From positions 186,001 to 250,000 of the forward strand of contig NZ_JANIPJ010000002.1 in the NCBI RefSeq assembly GCF_024623455.1: DNA of 64,000 bases, in the 5' to 3' direction. A model generated the notes under the pieces. The model did no database searches, had not been told where the DNA came from, and saw only the letters and a program-made list of their open reading frames with translations. Source of the DNA: Paenibacillus soyae. Its GTDB lineage: Bacteria > Bacillota > Bacilli > Paenibacillales > Paenibacillaceae. Below are positions 8,849 to 17,834 of this stretch, in pieces. The translations under genes and the position numbers were made by a program. Position 1 is the stretch's first letter, and every line of letters begins with the position of its first letter.

Positions 8849-9166
8849 ATGCACATCACCTTTTCGGAAGCCGCCGTTCGGAAGCTGGCTCCGCTGCTTG
8901 AAGACGGCACCAAAAAATTGAAGCTTCTGCACGATACCGAAGGCTGCGGCTGCGTCATGAGCGGCGTTCCCGCCCTGCAGCTGGTCAGCGAGGCAACCGT
9001 AGACGACAGAGAAGCGCAAGGCGATCCGTTTCCTTATCTGTACGAGCCAAGACACGAGGTCTTTTATGAGCCTCATATGAAGGTCGACTACCGGGAGACG
9101 ACCGGCGCCTTCAGCTTGAAGAGCGACAGCCAAACCTACACGACGTTGATGCGTCTGCAGGCTTAG
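8849..9166 (+). CDS. HesB/IscA-like iron-sulfur biosynthesis family protein (YqkB-like)
   Basis: 105 residues. It opens MHITFSEAAVRKLAPLLEDG and has LLHDTEGCGCVMSGVPALQL, the part of the HesB-like core that carries cysteines, but it lacks the C-terminal CxC of true A-type iron-sulfur carriers. This matches the Bacillus YqkB group, whose role is unknown, so an Fe-S function is only family inference. An AAAGGAGCG ribosome site lies 10 bases before the ATG. Confidence 0.8.
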   Translation: MHITFSEAAVRKLAPLLEDGTKKLKLLHDTEGCGCVMSGVPALQLVSEATVDDREAQGDPFPYLYEPRHEVFYEPHMKVDYRETTGAFSLKSDSQTYTTLMRLQA

Positions 9167-9194
9167 CATCCGGAAAGCATGGGGACGATCCGAG

Positions 9195-9719
9195 TTACTC
9201 GTTCCCTGCTCTTCTGGCCTTCAAGGCAGCCGCTCTCGCTTCCACGACCTCCGTCCGGTCCCGGGTCAGATGCCGGTGGATAACCTCGTCTGCCGCATCC
9301 AAACCCGATTTTCCCCAAACAAGCCCGCGCTCTCTGCATTTCTCCTCGCACAACGCAGCCAGCTCGCTGTCTGCAAGCCGCATCTTAATATCCTCGTAGC
9401 CGCTCGTGCCCGCTTCGGCCGCTTCTCTTCGTGCTTCCAATTGCCGGATCAGGTCTTCGCGATCCAAGCCCAGCCGTTCCAAAGGCGACGCAAGCAGCTT
9501 GCCCGCGGCCTTTCCGTACATGCTGGCTGCTCCTCGCAGATTTCCCCGGCGCTCATGGTATTGCCCCACCGCCGTCTGAATCAGTCCGATCCAGGTTTCG
9601 CCCAAGCCGTCATCCGGGTGTTCCTTCCAATATTCTTCCAGAAGTTCATGACATTCGAAAAAATCTCTTGTTGCATGAAATTCCACAAGATACGCAATAT
9701 AAGCATCAGGGTAATCCAT
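9195..9719 (-). CDS. DUF309 domain-containing protein
   Basis: 174 residues, soluble and helical. FHATRDFFECHELLEEYWKE followed by WIGLIQTAVGQYHERRGNLR is the DUF309 pattern, a helical bundle of unknown function with conserved His and Glu residues. The C-terminal 50 residues (about LADSELAALCEEKCRERGLV onward) lie outside the domain and are charged. The frame extends upstream to 9794, but MDYPDAYIAYLVEF at 9719 follows GGGAGGAAACCC and starts the domain properly. Confidence 0.85.
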   Translation of the reverse strand: MDYPDAYIAYLVEFHATRDFFECHELLEEYWKEHPDDGLGETWIGLIQTAVGQYHERRGNLRGAASMYGKAAGKLLASPLERLGLDREDLIRQLEARREAAEAGTSGYEDIKMRLADSELAALCEEKCRERGLVWGKSGLDAADEVIHRHLTRDRTEVVEARAAALKARRAGNE

Positions 9720-9829
9720 GGGTTTCCTCCCACAAAAACTTATTTGATGACTGAAACCTTCGTCCATCTTATCCGTATTACGCATGGTTAGCAATATACC
9801 AACACATTACGCAGAAGGAGAAGAAGAAG

Positions 9830-10243
9830 ATGAAAAAAGGTTTTCTTGTCATGCTCGCCCTTACGTTGTTTCTGAGCCTCGGCTTTGGACAGGTTGCCGA
9901 CGCGGCCAAACGGGGAGGCTTCAAATCGCCGAAGCAGAGCGTTACGGACACGAAAAAATCCGATAACGTAAGCCAGACCAATCCTGGCACCAGAACAGGC
10001 GCTACGACCGGCGCGACCAAGTCTGGCGGCAGCAGCCTGATGAAAGGACTCATGATCGGCGGTTTGGCCGGCCTTCTGTTCGGCGGCATGTTCGCGAACA
10101 TGGGCGCCATGGGCGAAATTTTCGGATTGTTGATTAACCTGCTCGCGATCTTCGCCATTATTATGTTGATTCGCGTTGCCTTCGTCTATTTGAAGAGCAA
10201 GAAGAATCAGAATAACAATCCGGACAGCCGGAGGCCGTATTAA
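9830..10243 (+). CDS. Small secreted/membrane protein with glycine-rich helix pair
   Basis: 137 residues. A signal peptide (MKKGFLVMLALTLFLSLGFG, cut near VADA-A) is followed by a Thr/Ser/Gly/Lys-rich linker. Then come two hydrophobic segments (about 68-90, glycine-rich GLMIGGLAGLLFGGMF, and 95-120) and a short basic-polar tail. Related Paenibacillus proteins resemble the N-terminal membrane part of Tim44-like proteins; I see no Tim44 domain here. It is followed after 2 bases by the DUF2653 gene, so the pair is co-transcribed. Ribosome site AGAAGGAGAAG. Confidence 0.75.
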   Translation: MKKGFLVMLALTLFLSLGFGQVADAAKRGGFKSPKQSVTDTKKSDNVSQTNPGTRTGATTGATKSGGSSLMKGLMIGGLAGLLFGGMFANMGAMGEIFGLLINLLAIFAIIMLIRVAFVYLKSKKNQNNNPDSRRPY

Positions 10244-10245
10244 TT

Positions 10246-10533
10246 GTGAGGATCTTTACCGACGAAATTATCAACGCGATTTGCTTCAACGCCGCGGAAC
10301 GAAGAGGCCTCCGGCCGAACGACGTGGAGGTTCAATTAAGCTACGACGAGGAGTATGGCATTACCGCAGAGATGTGGGTGGCGGGCCGAAGTCAATATTT
10401 AATTGAATCGAACCTTCTGGAAGCGATCGAACAATATTTGTACACGCATTACAATCGGCGAGTTTTCCGCTCCGACATCCAGCTTGGCATCGACGAAGAA
10501 GCTGAGCAGTTCTGGGCCGAGTTTCCGGGATAA
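10246..10533 (+). CDS. DUF2653 (YxcD-like) protein
   Basis: 95 residues. MRIFTDEIINAICFNAAERR, VEVQLSYDEEYGITAEMWV and LLEAIEQYLYT match the short cytosolic DUF2653 family found in Bacillus and Paenibacillus; its function is unknown. The start is GTG at 10246, with GGAGG inside the end of the preceding gene, so translation is coupled to it. An intrinsic terminator follows. Confidence 0.8.
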   Translation: MRIFTDEIINAICFNAAERRGLRPNDVEVQLSYDEEYGITAEMWVAGRSQYLIESNLLEAIEQYLYTHYNRRVFRSDIQLGIDEEAEQFWAEFPG

Positions 10534-10552
10534 CCGCATAATCGTTCATTCC

Positions 10553-10590
10553 GACATCCCCTTCCTTACCGGAAGCGGGATGTTTTGTTG
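10553..10590 (+). terminator. Terminator after the DUF2653 gene
   Basis: CATCCCCTTCC pairs with GGAAG-C-GGGATG around TTACC and is followed by TTTTGTTGTTT. Confidence 0.8.
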
Positions 10591-10671
10591 TTTCCACGAA
10601 TTACTACAGCAACTCTCCCATCTATCTCGCGTCTAATAGATGAATAGATTGGGGAGGAGATAAGAACCAGC

Positions 10672-12600
10672 ATGATCAAGAAGCTAACGCTGCTCGCCGC
10701 TGTCGCGATGCTGCTGACGTCCATCGCCGCGCCCGCCCGCGAGGCAGATGCGGCGGCTCTCGGCTCCGGCATGACCAAGTTCCGCGTCTACCAGAACGAT
10801 ATGCCGCTCAAAGAATTCGCCAAGGAGGGCGACGCGATCCGCTACGCCGGCGGTTACGCCTACAGCCACGTCGAGACGATCTCGGACCGGAAGTGGCTCT
10901 GGGATAACTTCCCTCGCTATAAGGTCTATGCGAACGGAACATCGATCGCCAAGTGGGAATTCCGCACCTTCGATCAGGCGGCCGCGGTCGCCAAAACCAT
11001 GAAGGACGCCTATGTCCGCGACCTGCAAAATGTCGGCTGGAGCTTCGACACGTTCTCCAAATTCCGGCTCTATCAAGGCGACGCGACCTTGCCGAATTGG
11101 GGCTTCCGAACGCTCGAAGACGCCAAAAAAGAAGCAAAAAAATGGGCCAACGCCCATATTATCGACTTATCCACGAACGCTTGGATCTGGGATAACCTGA
11201 CGGCGGCGCAGGTCGCCGCGCAGAAAGCGGCGGATCCCGTTTATCAATTGGAGTTGGACGGCGAGCCCGTTCCGGATTCGGCGGTTTATTCCTTCTTGAA
11301 GGATGCCGTCGCCGCGTCGCTCCAGCTTCCGAACAGCCAAGTCGTCCATACGGGCAAGGACAAAATCGTGTATTCCAACGTGCCGGCATACGAAGTGCGC
11401 CAGAACGGAAAGCTCATCAAGACGTATATCGGACTTGAGCCGGCCGTCAAATACGCGAAGACGCTCGCGAATGCCGAGGTATTGCTGGAGGGTAAGCAGC
11501 TATGGTCGAGCTACCCCTACTTGGAGGTATATCAAGGCGACAAAAAAATAAAAACGTTCCACAAGCTATCGTCCGCCCTTGCCTATGCCAAATATTACGC
11601 GAACATCTCCATCCGGACGTTAGACGGACGGAAGCTGTGGAATAACGCGAAAACGCTGCAGCTTCTCGGCTGGAACGGCAGCAGCGGCAGTCAGACGATT
11701 ATGAACCATGTCGCCAATACGCAAGGATTGTCGATCGATTCGCCGACCTGGTTCGAGCTGACGGACGCTGACGGCACGATGAAGGACACGTCGGATATCG
11801 CCGTCGTGAATGCGCTTAAAGAGCAAGACATCTTAGTGACGCCTCTTGTTCATAACGGGTTCGACCGGAGCCTGACGACCGAATTTCTGACGAACAAAGC
11901 CGCACAGACGAAGTTCATCGGAGCACTGGTGGCCAAAGCGTCGGCTCTGGGCGTTCACGGCATCAATCTCGATTTCGAGGAGGTGGCCGCTTCGGACCGC
12001 GCCGCCTTTACCGCCTTCGTGAAGCAGCTGACGACAGCCGCGCATGCCAAAAAATTGAAGGTATCGATCGATCTTCTCCGAGGCGATGCCGCTTGGAATC
12101 ATCTTACCGCTTATGATCATGCCGCTATCGGCGCGATCGTCGATACGGTCATCGTTATGGCGTACGACGAGCACTGGAGAGGCAGCAAGGAGCCGGGCTC
12201 CGTGGCTGGCCTCCATTGGGTCGAAGAGGGCGTCAAACAATATTTGGATTACGGCATCCCCCGCAGCAAGCTCATGCTGGGCATCCCCTTCTACGTGAGG
12301 GAATGGCGCATCGACGCGGCGGGAAAGCTGGTCGACAATCGCGCGATTCTGATGAAGGAGCTGCCGGAGCTTATCGCGGAGCAGAACGCCGTAGGCGTAT
12401 TCGATGCGGAATCCGGCCAAACCAAATATACGTACGTCAAAGACGGCTACACGCACGTATTTTGGGCCGAAACCCACGACACGGTGCTGAAGCGGATCGC
12501 CATCGCGAAGAAATACGATTTGGCGGGCGTCGCCTTCTGGCGGCTCGGCTATGAGGACGCTGATCTCTGGACGAAAATTCTGCGCGCCAAGTCCTCCTGA
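10672..12600 (+). CDS. Secreted glycosyl hydrolase family 18 protein with N-terminal repeat array
   Basis: 642 residues. The signal peptide MIKKLTLLAAVAMLLTSIAA is cut near ADA-A. Residues about 33-335 form roughly six imperfect repeats of 45-50 residues, each with a [KR]xxVYxxG/D core, an Ala-rich helix (DAIRYAGGYA, QAAAVAKTMKDA, SALAYAKYYA) and a closing W-x-N/S-[FYL]. Residues about 340-640 are a GH18 barrel. GINLDFEEV carries the catalytic glutamate (E436) in the YaaH/SleL-like form of DxxDxDxE, and VIVMAYDEHW is the next barrel strand. Such GH18 enzymes cleave N-acetylglucosamine polymers, including cortex peptidoglycan or chitin; which one is not shown. Ribosome site GGGGAGGAG. Confidence 0.9.
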   Translation: MIKKLTLLAAVAMLLTSIAAPAREADAAALGSGMTKFRVYQNDMPLKEFAKEGDAIRYAGGYAYSHVETISDRKWLWDNFPRYKVYANGTSIAKWEFRTFDQAAAVAKTMKDAYVRDLQNVGWSFDTFSKFRLYQGDATLPNWGFRTLEDAKKEAKKWANAHIIDLSTNAWIWDNLTAAQVAAQKAADPVYQLELDGEPVPDSAVYSFLKDAVAASLQLPNSQVVHTGKDKIVYSNVPAYEVRQNGKLIKTYIGLEPAVKYAKTLANAEVLLEGKQLWSSYPYLEVYQGDKKIKTFHKLSSALAYAKYYANISIRTLDGRKLWNNAKTLQLLGWNGSSGSQTIMNHVANTQGLSIDSPTWFELTDADGTMKDTSDIAVVNALKEQDILVTPLVHNGFDRSLTTEFLTNKAAQTKFIGALVAKASALGVHGINLDFEEVAASDRAAFTAFVKQLTTAAHAKKLKVSIDLLRGDAAWNHLTAYDHAAIGAIVDTVIVMAYDEHWRGSKEPGSVAGLHWVEEGVKQYLDYGIPRSKLMLGIPFYVREWRIDAAGKLVDNRAILMKELPELIAEQNAVGVFDAESGQTKYTYVKDGYTHVFWAETHDTVLKRIAIAKKYDLAGVAFWRLGYEDADLWTKILRAKSS

Positions 12601-12610
12601 TTCACAACTA

Positions 12611-12650
12611 CGAACCCTCCGGTCCTTAAACGGACAGGAGGGTTCGTTTA
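12611..12650 (+). terminator. Terminator between the GH18 gene and the ger operon
   Basis: CGAACCCTCC and GGAGGGTTCG pair, with an inner GTCC/GGAC, followed by TTTATT. The convergent ger operon ends 10 bases away, so it may serve both strands. Confidence 0.8.
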
Positions 12651-12656
12651 TTCACT

Positions 12657-12800
12657 TTACCACCGATTGCTCTTCTTCCATGGCGGGTTTCCATGCTTCT
12701 TGACTTGCTTGACGACGATATTGAACGCTAGCGGAATCACTAGCGTAAGAAGAGCGCACACAAAGCTTAACCCTGACGGCACCTGTCCTATGGATAACAT
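12657..12800 (-). CDS. Small single-helix membrane protein at the end of the ger operon
   Basis: 47 residues beginning MLSIGQVPSGLSFVCALLTL, one membrane helix of about 20 residues, then a basic tail (KQVKKHGNPPWKKSNRW). The ATG at 12800 follows GGGAGGAGGCGGAGG, an excellent ribosome site, and lies 14 bases past the gerC stop. It is therefore the fourth gene of the germinant-receptor operon. Some Bacillus ger operons carry a small membrane D subunit; those usually have two helices, so equivalence is only a suggestion. A longer reading frame through the same codons (to 12944) runs inside gerC and is not preferred. Confidence 0.65.
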   Translation of the reverse strand: MLSIGQVPSGLSFVCALLTLVIPLAFNIVVKQVKKHGNPPWKKSNRW

Positions 12801-12814
12801 CCTCCGCCTCCTCC

Positions 12815-14011
12815 CTACTCGCCTCGTTCTTCCGTATTGTTCACGGATCCGATCCGCCTGAGGCCGACCTCCGCCGTCACTACTATTTGGCTTGACGCGA
12901 AATAATTGTCGCCCGTATCCCAGTTGTTGCTGACGCGATCCCATACCTTCGGATGCTGCTCCTTCAGATGAGTGCCTAGTCCGAGCACATCCTTTTTTAA
13001 TTCCTTTTGCGTTTTGCTTATCGTTTGTTCAACCAGCTGTTTAATCGAATCGGTTACTTTCTCCTCCAGCTCGTTGATGGTCGCGTCTTTCAAATAGTCT
13101 TTCCGTTCGAAAGCCTCCAGCATGCTCCCTTCCACGTTCAACTCGATTTCGAACCGAATACGGGCGAGATCCTCCGTGACAGCCTTTATTTTGCGGTCTA
13201 CACGTTCGACCTTGAATGCGACGAGGTTATCGCCGATCAAGATTTCCAAGACGCCGCCTTTAATCCCTTCGTGCAGGAAATTATACCCTTCCGTCTCCGT
13301 CTCATTTAACGTCCCGACCAAATTATTGTCCATGCCGTCCATGACCGCCGCGCCGATCAACGAAATATAATTCCCTTTGGTGTTCACCTTCTGGACGACG
13401 AAGCTTTCCTTTTTCAGCAAATACTCATGAACGTCGCCGATCCGCGTCTCCGGCACCATTCTGTAGCTGTCTTGATTTTTGGAAATCGACTGCACGAACA
13501 TGACCGGCGTTTTTTCGCCTTGAGGCAGCGTGTCGAGCACCGATTTGGCTTCTCCTTTGGCGACCATGACCGCAACGCTCCGGCGGGCGTCGTTGTTCCG
13601 GAGGAAATAATCGAGCACGTTGGCGAAGCCATACTTCGTACTGGCGACCTTCTCCGATATGATGACCAGCTTCAAATGCTCGAAGAAAGGGGTACGGCTC
13701 GTCATGGAAGACATCTTCGCGATAACGGACAGCATCGTCCTGCCTTCCAGCGTAATGTTGAAATAGGAATCTCCCGCAAGCGAGCCCCCGGATTGGCTAG
13801 TCTGGCGAAGACCTGCCGGAATAACCTCCTGAAAGGTGACGCGAAAGCTCTGCTTGGCTCCCTTCTTTCCCTCATCCTCCGGCATTTTCCCCTCGTCGAT
13901 TGCCACGCCTATGACGAACCCCCTCTGCTCAAGCTCGATTTGATCCCAGCAGCCGGACAACGGTAGCATAATCAGGAAGCATGCGGCAAGCAGCAATAGA
14001 CGTTTAGCCAT
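12815..14011 (-). CDS. gerC: Spore germination receptor C subunit (Ger(x)C family lipoprotein)
   Basis: 398 residues. The signal peptide ends in LSGC followed by WDQIELEQRGFVIGVAIDEG, the hallmark of Ger(x)C proteins. The lipidated protein sits on the outer face of the spore inner membrane and completes the germinant receptor. The C-terminal half (LFERVDRKIKAVTEDLARIRF-like, and SIKQLVEQTISKTQKELKKD) matches the family. ATG 14011 is chosen because AGAGAGG lies 9 bases upstream; a TTG two codons earlier is possible. It overlaps the gerB stop by 8 bases. Confidence 0.92.
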   Translation of the reverse strand: MAKRLLLLAACFLIMLPLSGCWDQIELEQRGFVIGVAIDEGKMPEDEGKKGAKQSFRVTFQEVIPAGLRQTSQSGGSLAGDSYFNITLEGRTMLSVIAKMSSMTSRTPFFEHLKLVIISEKVASTKYGFANVLDYFLRNNDARRSVAVMVAKGEAKSVLDTLPQGEKTPVMFVQSISKNQDSYRMVPETRIGDVHEYLLKKESFVVQKVNTKGNYISLIGAAVMDGMDNNLVGTLNETETEGYNFLHEGIKGGVLEILIGDNLVAFKVERVDRKIKAVTEDLARIRFEIELNVEGSMLEAFERKDYLKDATINELEEKVTDSIKQLVEQTISKTQKELKKDVLGLGTHLKEQHPKVWDRVSNNWDTGDNYFASSQIVVTAEVGLRRIGSVNNTEERGE

Positions 14012-15113
14012 GTCCAATCGCCTCTCTTAGCTTCACATAGACAAGAAGAAGCACGGGGATGGCGATCGCCGTCAGCATGCCCAGGTAGCTGATGAGCGTG
14101 CCTAAATTGGATAGCTGCACGATATTTTGCGGCGACATGGAGATCAGATAGATGATGGGCCCGAGTACATACAGCAGCTTCTTTTTATCGATTTTCGTAA
14201 AAAAACGGAGCGATTGAATGGACACGTCGAGCGCGATCGCGGAAGTCGTGAAGATAGACATCACCCAGAACATGAGGAACAAAGATTCCAGACGCTCGAA
14301 AAACTCCCCCGGCACCGATACCTCTCGGGCCAGCTCAAGCGTAGGGTACATGATGTTCCGCGTCACTTCATTGGAGAACACGGCGATCGTGAAGACGTAG
14401 ATCATCACGTACAAGAGCACCGAAATAAGCACACTAATGACGGCCGTTTTCGGCGTCTTCTCGGGTTTTCTCGACAGCGAGTTATAGAAGAGCAGCGCCT
14501 CGAAGCCAAGGAAGGAGAAGATGGATTTCTGCGAGCCTTCCAGAATCGTCTTCCAGTCGCTATGGAATAAAGGCAGCAGCTTGTCCACCTCGAACAAATT
14601 AATGCTGAGCAGCAGGAAAACGATCGTCGTAATGAAGACGAACGGAAGGAATAGCACCGTTAGACGTACAAGCCCCGTCCGGGAGCCCGATACGGCGTAG
14701 ATCACGATCAGCATAAAGCACAGCGATATAACCTCGAGCGGCGTGCGATCGAACAGGTACTGCTTGCTCATCTCCGCGACGGAGCGCGTAATGTACGCGC
14801 AGAAGATCAAAAAATAAAACGCGAACAATCCTCCTACGACGTACGCGACCGGCCGAGACGCCACTTCGGACGTATATTCTAGGAACGTCCGATTCCGGAA
14901 TCTCGTGCTCAGCCTTGCCAGAAGCCATGCAATGAAGATTGCCGCTCCTCCCGCAAGCAGGATGGAGAGCCATCCGTCGGAGGCGTTCGTCGCTTGCGCG
15001 ATCGTTCGCGGCAAGGTTAAGATGCCGACCCCGATCATAAGCGAGCTGGTCGTGAGCACCATTTCCTTCTGCCCGATACGCTCGTCCCCGTATTCCCAGC
15101 TGCGCATGCCCAA
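14004..15113 (-). CDS. gerB: Spore germination receptor B subunit (GerAB/endospore permease family)
   Basis: 369 residues with about ten membrane helices. ERIGQKEMVLTTSSLMIGVG and LTLPRTIAQATNASDGWLSI are the conserved N-terminus of the spore germination permease family, which is related to amino-acid/polyamine transporters and is thought to hold the germinant site. The start is taken as TTG at 15113, 9 bases after GGAG of an AGGAGGGAG; ATG at 15107 is the alternative. It lies 21 bases after gerA and overlaps gerC. Confidence 0.92.
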   Translation of the reverse strand: MGMRSWEYGDERIGQKEMVLTTSSLMIGVGILTLPRTIAQATNASDGWLSILLAGGAAIFIAWLLARLSTRFRNRTFLEYTSEVASRPVAYVVGGLFAFYFLIFCAYITRSVAEMSKQYLFDRTPLEVISLCFMLIVIYAVSGSRTGLVRLTVLFLPFVFITTIVFLLLSINLFEVDKLLPLFHSDWKTILEGSQKSIFSFLGFEALLFYNSLSRKPEKTPKTAVISVLISVLLYVMIYVFTIAVFSNEVTRNIMYPTLELAREVSVPGEFFERLESLFLMFWVMSIFTTSAIALDVSIQSLRFFTKIDKKKLLYVLGPIIYLISMSPQNIVQLSNLGTLISYLGMLTAIAIPVLLLVYVKLREAIGHG

Positions 15114-15134
15114 AGCCGATCACTCCCTCCTAAG

Positions 15135-16682
15135 TTAGTCGTTCAACCGATTTTTGTCCTCTGTTTGAAGCATCTCCGGTCTCTTCCGGATGAACGTGAC
15201 CGGAGCCCGAAGAATCAAATCCTTCCAGTCCGACAAGAACAACGGAGATATCGGCGTAAGATACGGCAAGCCGAAGCTCTTCAGGTTAACCAGATGGATG
15301 CATATAATCAGAAAGCCTAAAATAACGCCGAACAATCCGAGCACGGATGCCAGCATCATAATGAAAAAACGCAAAATGCGCGTCACGATTCCGAACGAAT
15401 ACGACGGAAGCGTAAAAGACGCGATCGCGGTAACCGCCACCACGATGACCATAACCGGACTGACCAGCCCCGCCGACACCGCCGCTTCTCCGATGACAAG
15501 ACCGCCGACGATGCCGATCGTCTGGCCGATCGGCTTGGGTAGTCTTACCCCGGCTTCCCGCAAAATCTCGAGCGTCGCTTCCATCAGCATCGCTTCGATA
15601 AATACGGGGAACGGGACGCCTTCTCTCGCGGAGGCGATCGAAAAAGCGATATTCGACGGTATCATGCCGTGATGATATTCCGCCAGCGCGATATAGAACC
15701 CGGGAAGGAATGTGGCGACGAACGTAGATATATATCTTAACGCCCGAATCAGAGACGAGAGCAGCCAATGCTGGTAATAATCCTCCGGCGACTTGAAGGC
15801 GTCGGATATGCTGATGGGCATGACAAGCTGGAAAGGCGTGCCGTCGACCAGCAGTCCGACTCTCCCTTGAAGCAGTGATGCAGCGAACCGATCGGGGCGC
15901 TCCGTGTTCAGGATTTGCGGGAACGGAGACAGGAAGCTGTCCGAAATCCACTGCTCGATATAACCCGAGCCCTCCACGTCGTCGATCTGGATGGACAGCA
16001 GCCGTTTCTTCACTTCGTCTACCAGCTTCGGATTGACGATGTCTTGCATATAAGCGACCATAACTTCCCGTCTTCCTCGGCTGCCGATAAGATGGGAATC
16101 CATTCGGAGATCCGAATCCTTGATTCGTCGCCGAATCAGCGAGCTGTTCGTTCGTATATCTTCGGTGAATCCGTCCTTGGGCCCTCTAATCGTGGATTCG
16201 GTCTGCGGCTCCTCGATTGATCTTCGCAGCCATCCCTTCGTTCCAATAACGAGCGCATGGCCGGTTCCGTTCAAGAAGAGACACGTATCTCCCGATAAGA
16301 TCGCGTACAACGCGTCGTCCATCCGATAGATGGACAGCACTTCCTCCGTCGGCAGCACCTCGTCCTTCAGACGTTTCACGATACGCTCCGGATCGGCGAG
16401 CGACTCGGCGTCCAATTGCGAGCCGAACGCAATCATCGGCTTCATGAGCTGTTGGTGAACGATCGTCTTGTCGATCATGCCATCCAGATTCATAATCACG
16501 CACGATAAACCGGATTCGCCGAGCTCGATTTCTTTTGTAATCAGATCTCCAGGCGAATGCAGTCGATAATGGATATAATCGACATTCTGCTGCAGCTGTT
16601 TGGACAGCGGCTTATGATCCTTCTCGTTGGCTTCGTCCTTGGAGCGCGTATTCTGTTGCGACAAATAGATTCTCTTTCTCAC
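15135..16682 (-). CDS. gerA: Spore germination receptor A subunit (GerA family)
   Basis: 515 residues. The N-terminal cytosolic part (1-300) includes LHSPGDLITKEIELG and the family signature LLQGRVGLLVDGTPFQLVMP near residue 270. The C-terminal part has about five membrane segments with the conserved LPKPIGQTIGIVGGLVIGEA and YLTPISPLF. With gerB and gerC it forms a receptor that triggers germination from the spore inner membrane. The start is GTG at 16682 with GGAAAGCGG upstream. I could not find a clear sigma-G promoter. The germinant cannot be predicted. Confidence 0.93.
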   Translation of the reverse strand: MRKRIYLSQQNTRSKDEANEKDHKPLSKQLQQNVDYIHYRLHSPGDLITKEIELGESGLSCVIMNLDGMIDKTIVHQQLMKPMIAFGSQLDAESLADPERIVKRLKDEVLPTEEVLSIYRMDDALYAILSGDTCLFLNGTGHALVIGTKGWLRRSIEEPQTESTIRGPKDGFTEDIRTNSSLIRRRIKDSDLRMDSHLIGSRGRREVMVAYMQDIVNPKLVDEVKKRLLSIQIDDVEGSGYIEQWISDSFLSPFPQILNTERPDRFAASLLQGRVGLLVDGTPFQLVMPISISDAFKSPEDYYQHWLLSSLIRALRYISTFVATFLPGFYIALAEYHHGMIPSNIAFSIASAREGVPFPVFIEAMLMEATLEILREAGVRLPKPIGQTIGIVGGLVIGEAAVSAGLVSPVMVIVVAVTAIASFTLPSYSFGIVTRILRFFIMMLASVLGLFGVILGFLIICIHLVNLKSFGLPYLTPISPLFLSDWKDLILRAPVTFIRKRPEMLQTEDKNRLND

Positions 16683-16780
16683 CCAAGCACCGCTTTCCAG
16701 AAGAGGTACTTTCAGTTATTGCCTATTTCAATCGCGTTAAAACAACAAGCTTCGACAAACGGAGTATGTTTCGGCCCAAC

Positions 16781-16815
16781 AAAAAAACCGGCACCTGGAT
16801 GAACCAAGTACCGGT
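16781..16815 (-). terminator. Terminator after the APH-type kinase gene
   Basis: Minus-strand ACCGGTACTTGG pairs with CCAGGTGCCGGT (two G-U pairs) and is followed by seven T residues. Confidence 0.85.
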
Positions 16816-16819
16816 TCTA

Positions 16820-17821
16820 TTAAACAAGAATCCCAATCTCTCGCGACAGCCACTCCTTGCCGTCCAGCTGCTTCAGACTCGATGCCTGCGACCCGATTTG
16901 CTGAACGAGAACCACGCTATCGTCCGTGCCATGCAAATATCGGCTTAGGAAATGCAGGAACACGTCGACGACGCGAAGGCGAAGCAGAATGGGCAGCGCT
17001 TCGATTTCTTCCCCTAGCAGACGTACTTTGCCGGCATAGCCTTCGCAGAACGAACGCACCGCCTCCCGTTCCCTCTCCGTCCCCAGCATGCCGGACAAAA
17101 TAACGGCCGCCTCCATAGCCCGAACATCCCATGTGCAGAATTCAAAATCCAGCAGAGCCGAAACCTTGCTCGGCGACAACGGATCCAGCAGCAGATTAGA
17201 GCCGTTCAGATCGCCATGCACCAGCTGATGCGGCAGCTTCTCCAGCCCGTCAAGCGATGACATAGCAGCTGTGTAAGCCGTTTCCAGCAGAGCCAGCTCC
17301 CCCTTAAGATGGCGGAACGGCTCATGCGGATTGCGGCAAAAATCCAGAACGGTATCCGAATCGCATAAAGGATAAGCTTCCTTTAACCGGTAATAGGGAG
17401 GATAAACCGGCGGGATCGCGGGATCAATGGCCGCCAATGCCGCGGTCAATCCCCCGGCTGCCTGACCGAAGGACCAGGCATAGTCGGAGATGTCTGCCAC
17501 CGCTGCGGCGCCTTCGATATAGCTGAACAGACAAGCGTAACGTCCGCTGCCGTCGTCCAGCCGCGCGATCGTCTCTCCGTTCCGAGCGGCTATCGGCGTT
17601 GGGACCGCGAACGCCAGCGGACAAGCCGCCAGACGTTCGAGCACGCGATGCTCGAATTCGATTTTGCCCCGATCCTTATGCGTATTGTAAATCCGCAAGA
17701 CGGATCGTTTATTCCCGTTCAGAATGACGAAGGTCGAATTGTTCCACCCTCCTTCCTTCTGTCGAATCTCCCCAATTCTCTCAGGCCAGTATTCATTGAC
17801 AAAACGATCCAGCAATAGCAC
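16820..17821 (-). CDS. Phosphotransferase enzyme family protein (APH/ChoK fold)
   Basis: 333 residues. HQLVHGDLNGSNLLLD (about residue 200) is the Brenner-type catalytic loop and SALLDFEFCTWDVRAMEA is the metal-binding DFE stretch, both of the aminoglycoside-phosphotransferase/choline-kinase/homoserine-kinase-II superfamily. The N-lobe has GWNNSTFVI and SVLRIYNT with the nucleotide lysine/arginine region. The substrate is unknown; nothing nearby suggests antibiotic resistance. The start is GTG at 17821, 8 bases after AAGGAG. It lies 13 bases after ltrA, probably one transcript rpiA-ltrA-this gene. Confidence 0.8.
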   Translation of the reverse strand: MLLLDRFVNEYWPERIGEIRQKEGGWNNSTFVILNGNKRSVLRIYNTHKDRGKIEFEHRVLERLAACPLAFAVPTPIAARNGETIARLDDGSGRYACLFSYIEGAAAVADISDYAWSFGQAAGGLTAALAAIDPAIPPVYPPYYRLKEAYPLCDSDTVLDFCRNPHEPFRHLKGELALLETAYTAAMSSLDGLEKLPHQLVHGDLNGSNLLLDPLSPSKVSALLDFEFCTWDVRAMEAAVILSGMLGTEREREAVRSFCEGYAGKVRLLGEEIEALPILLRLRVVDVFLHFLSRYLHGTDDSVVLVQQIGSQASSLKQLDGKEWLSREIGILV

Positions 17822-17834
17822 AACCCATTCTCCT

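Noticed and set aside
16820..17821. Aminoglycoside resistance gene
   Set aside because: Only the general APH fold is visible; context with rpiA and ltrA and the family breadth do not support a resistance call.
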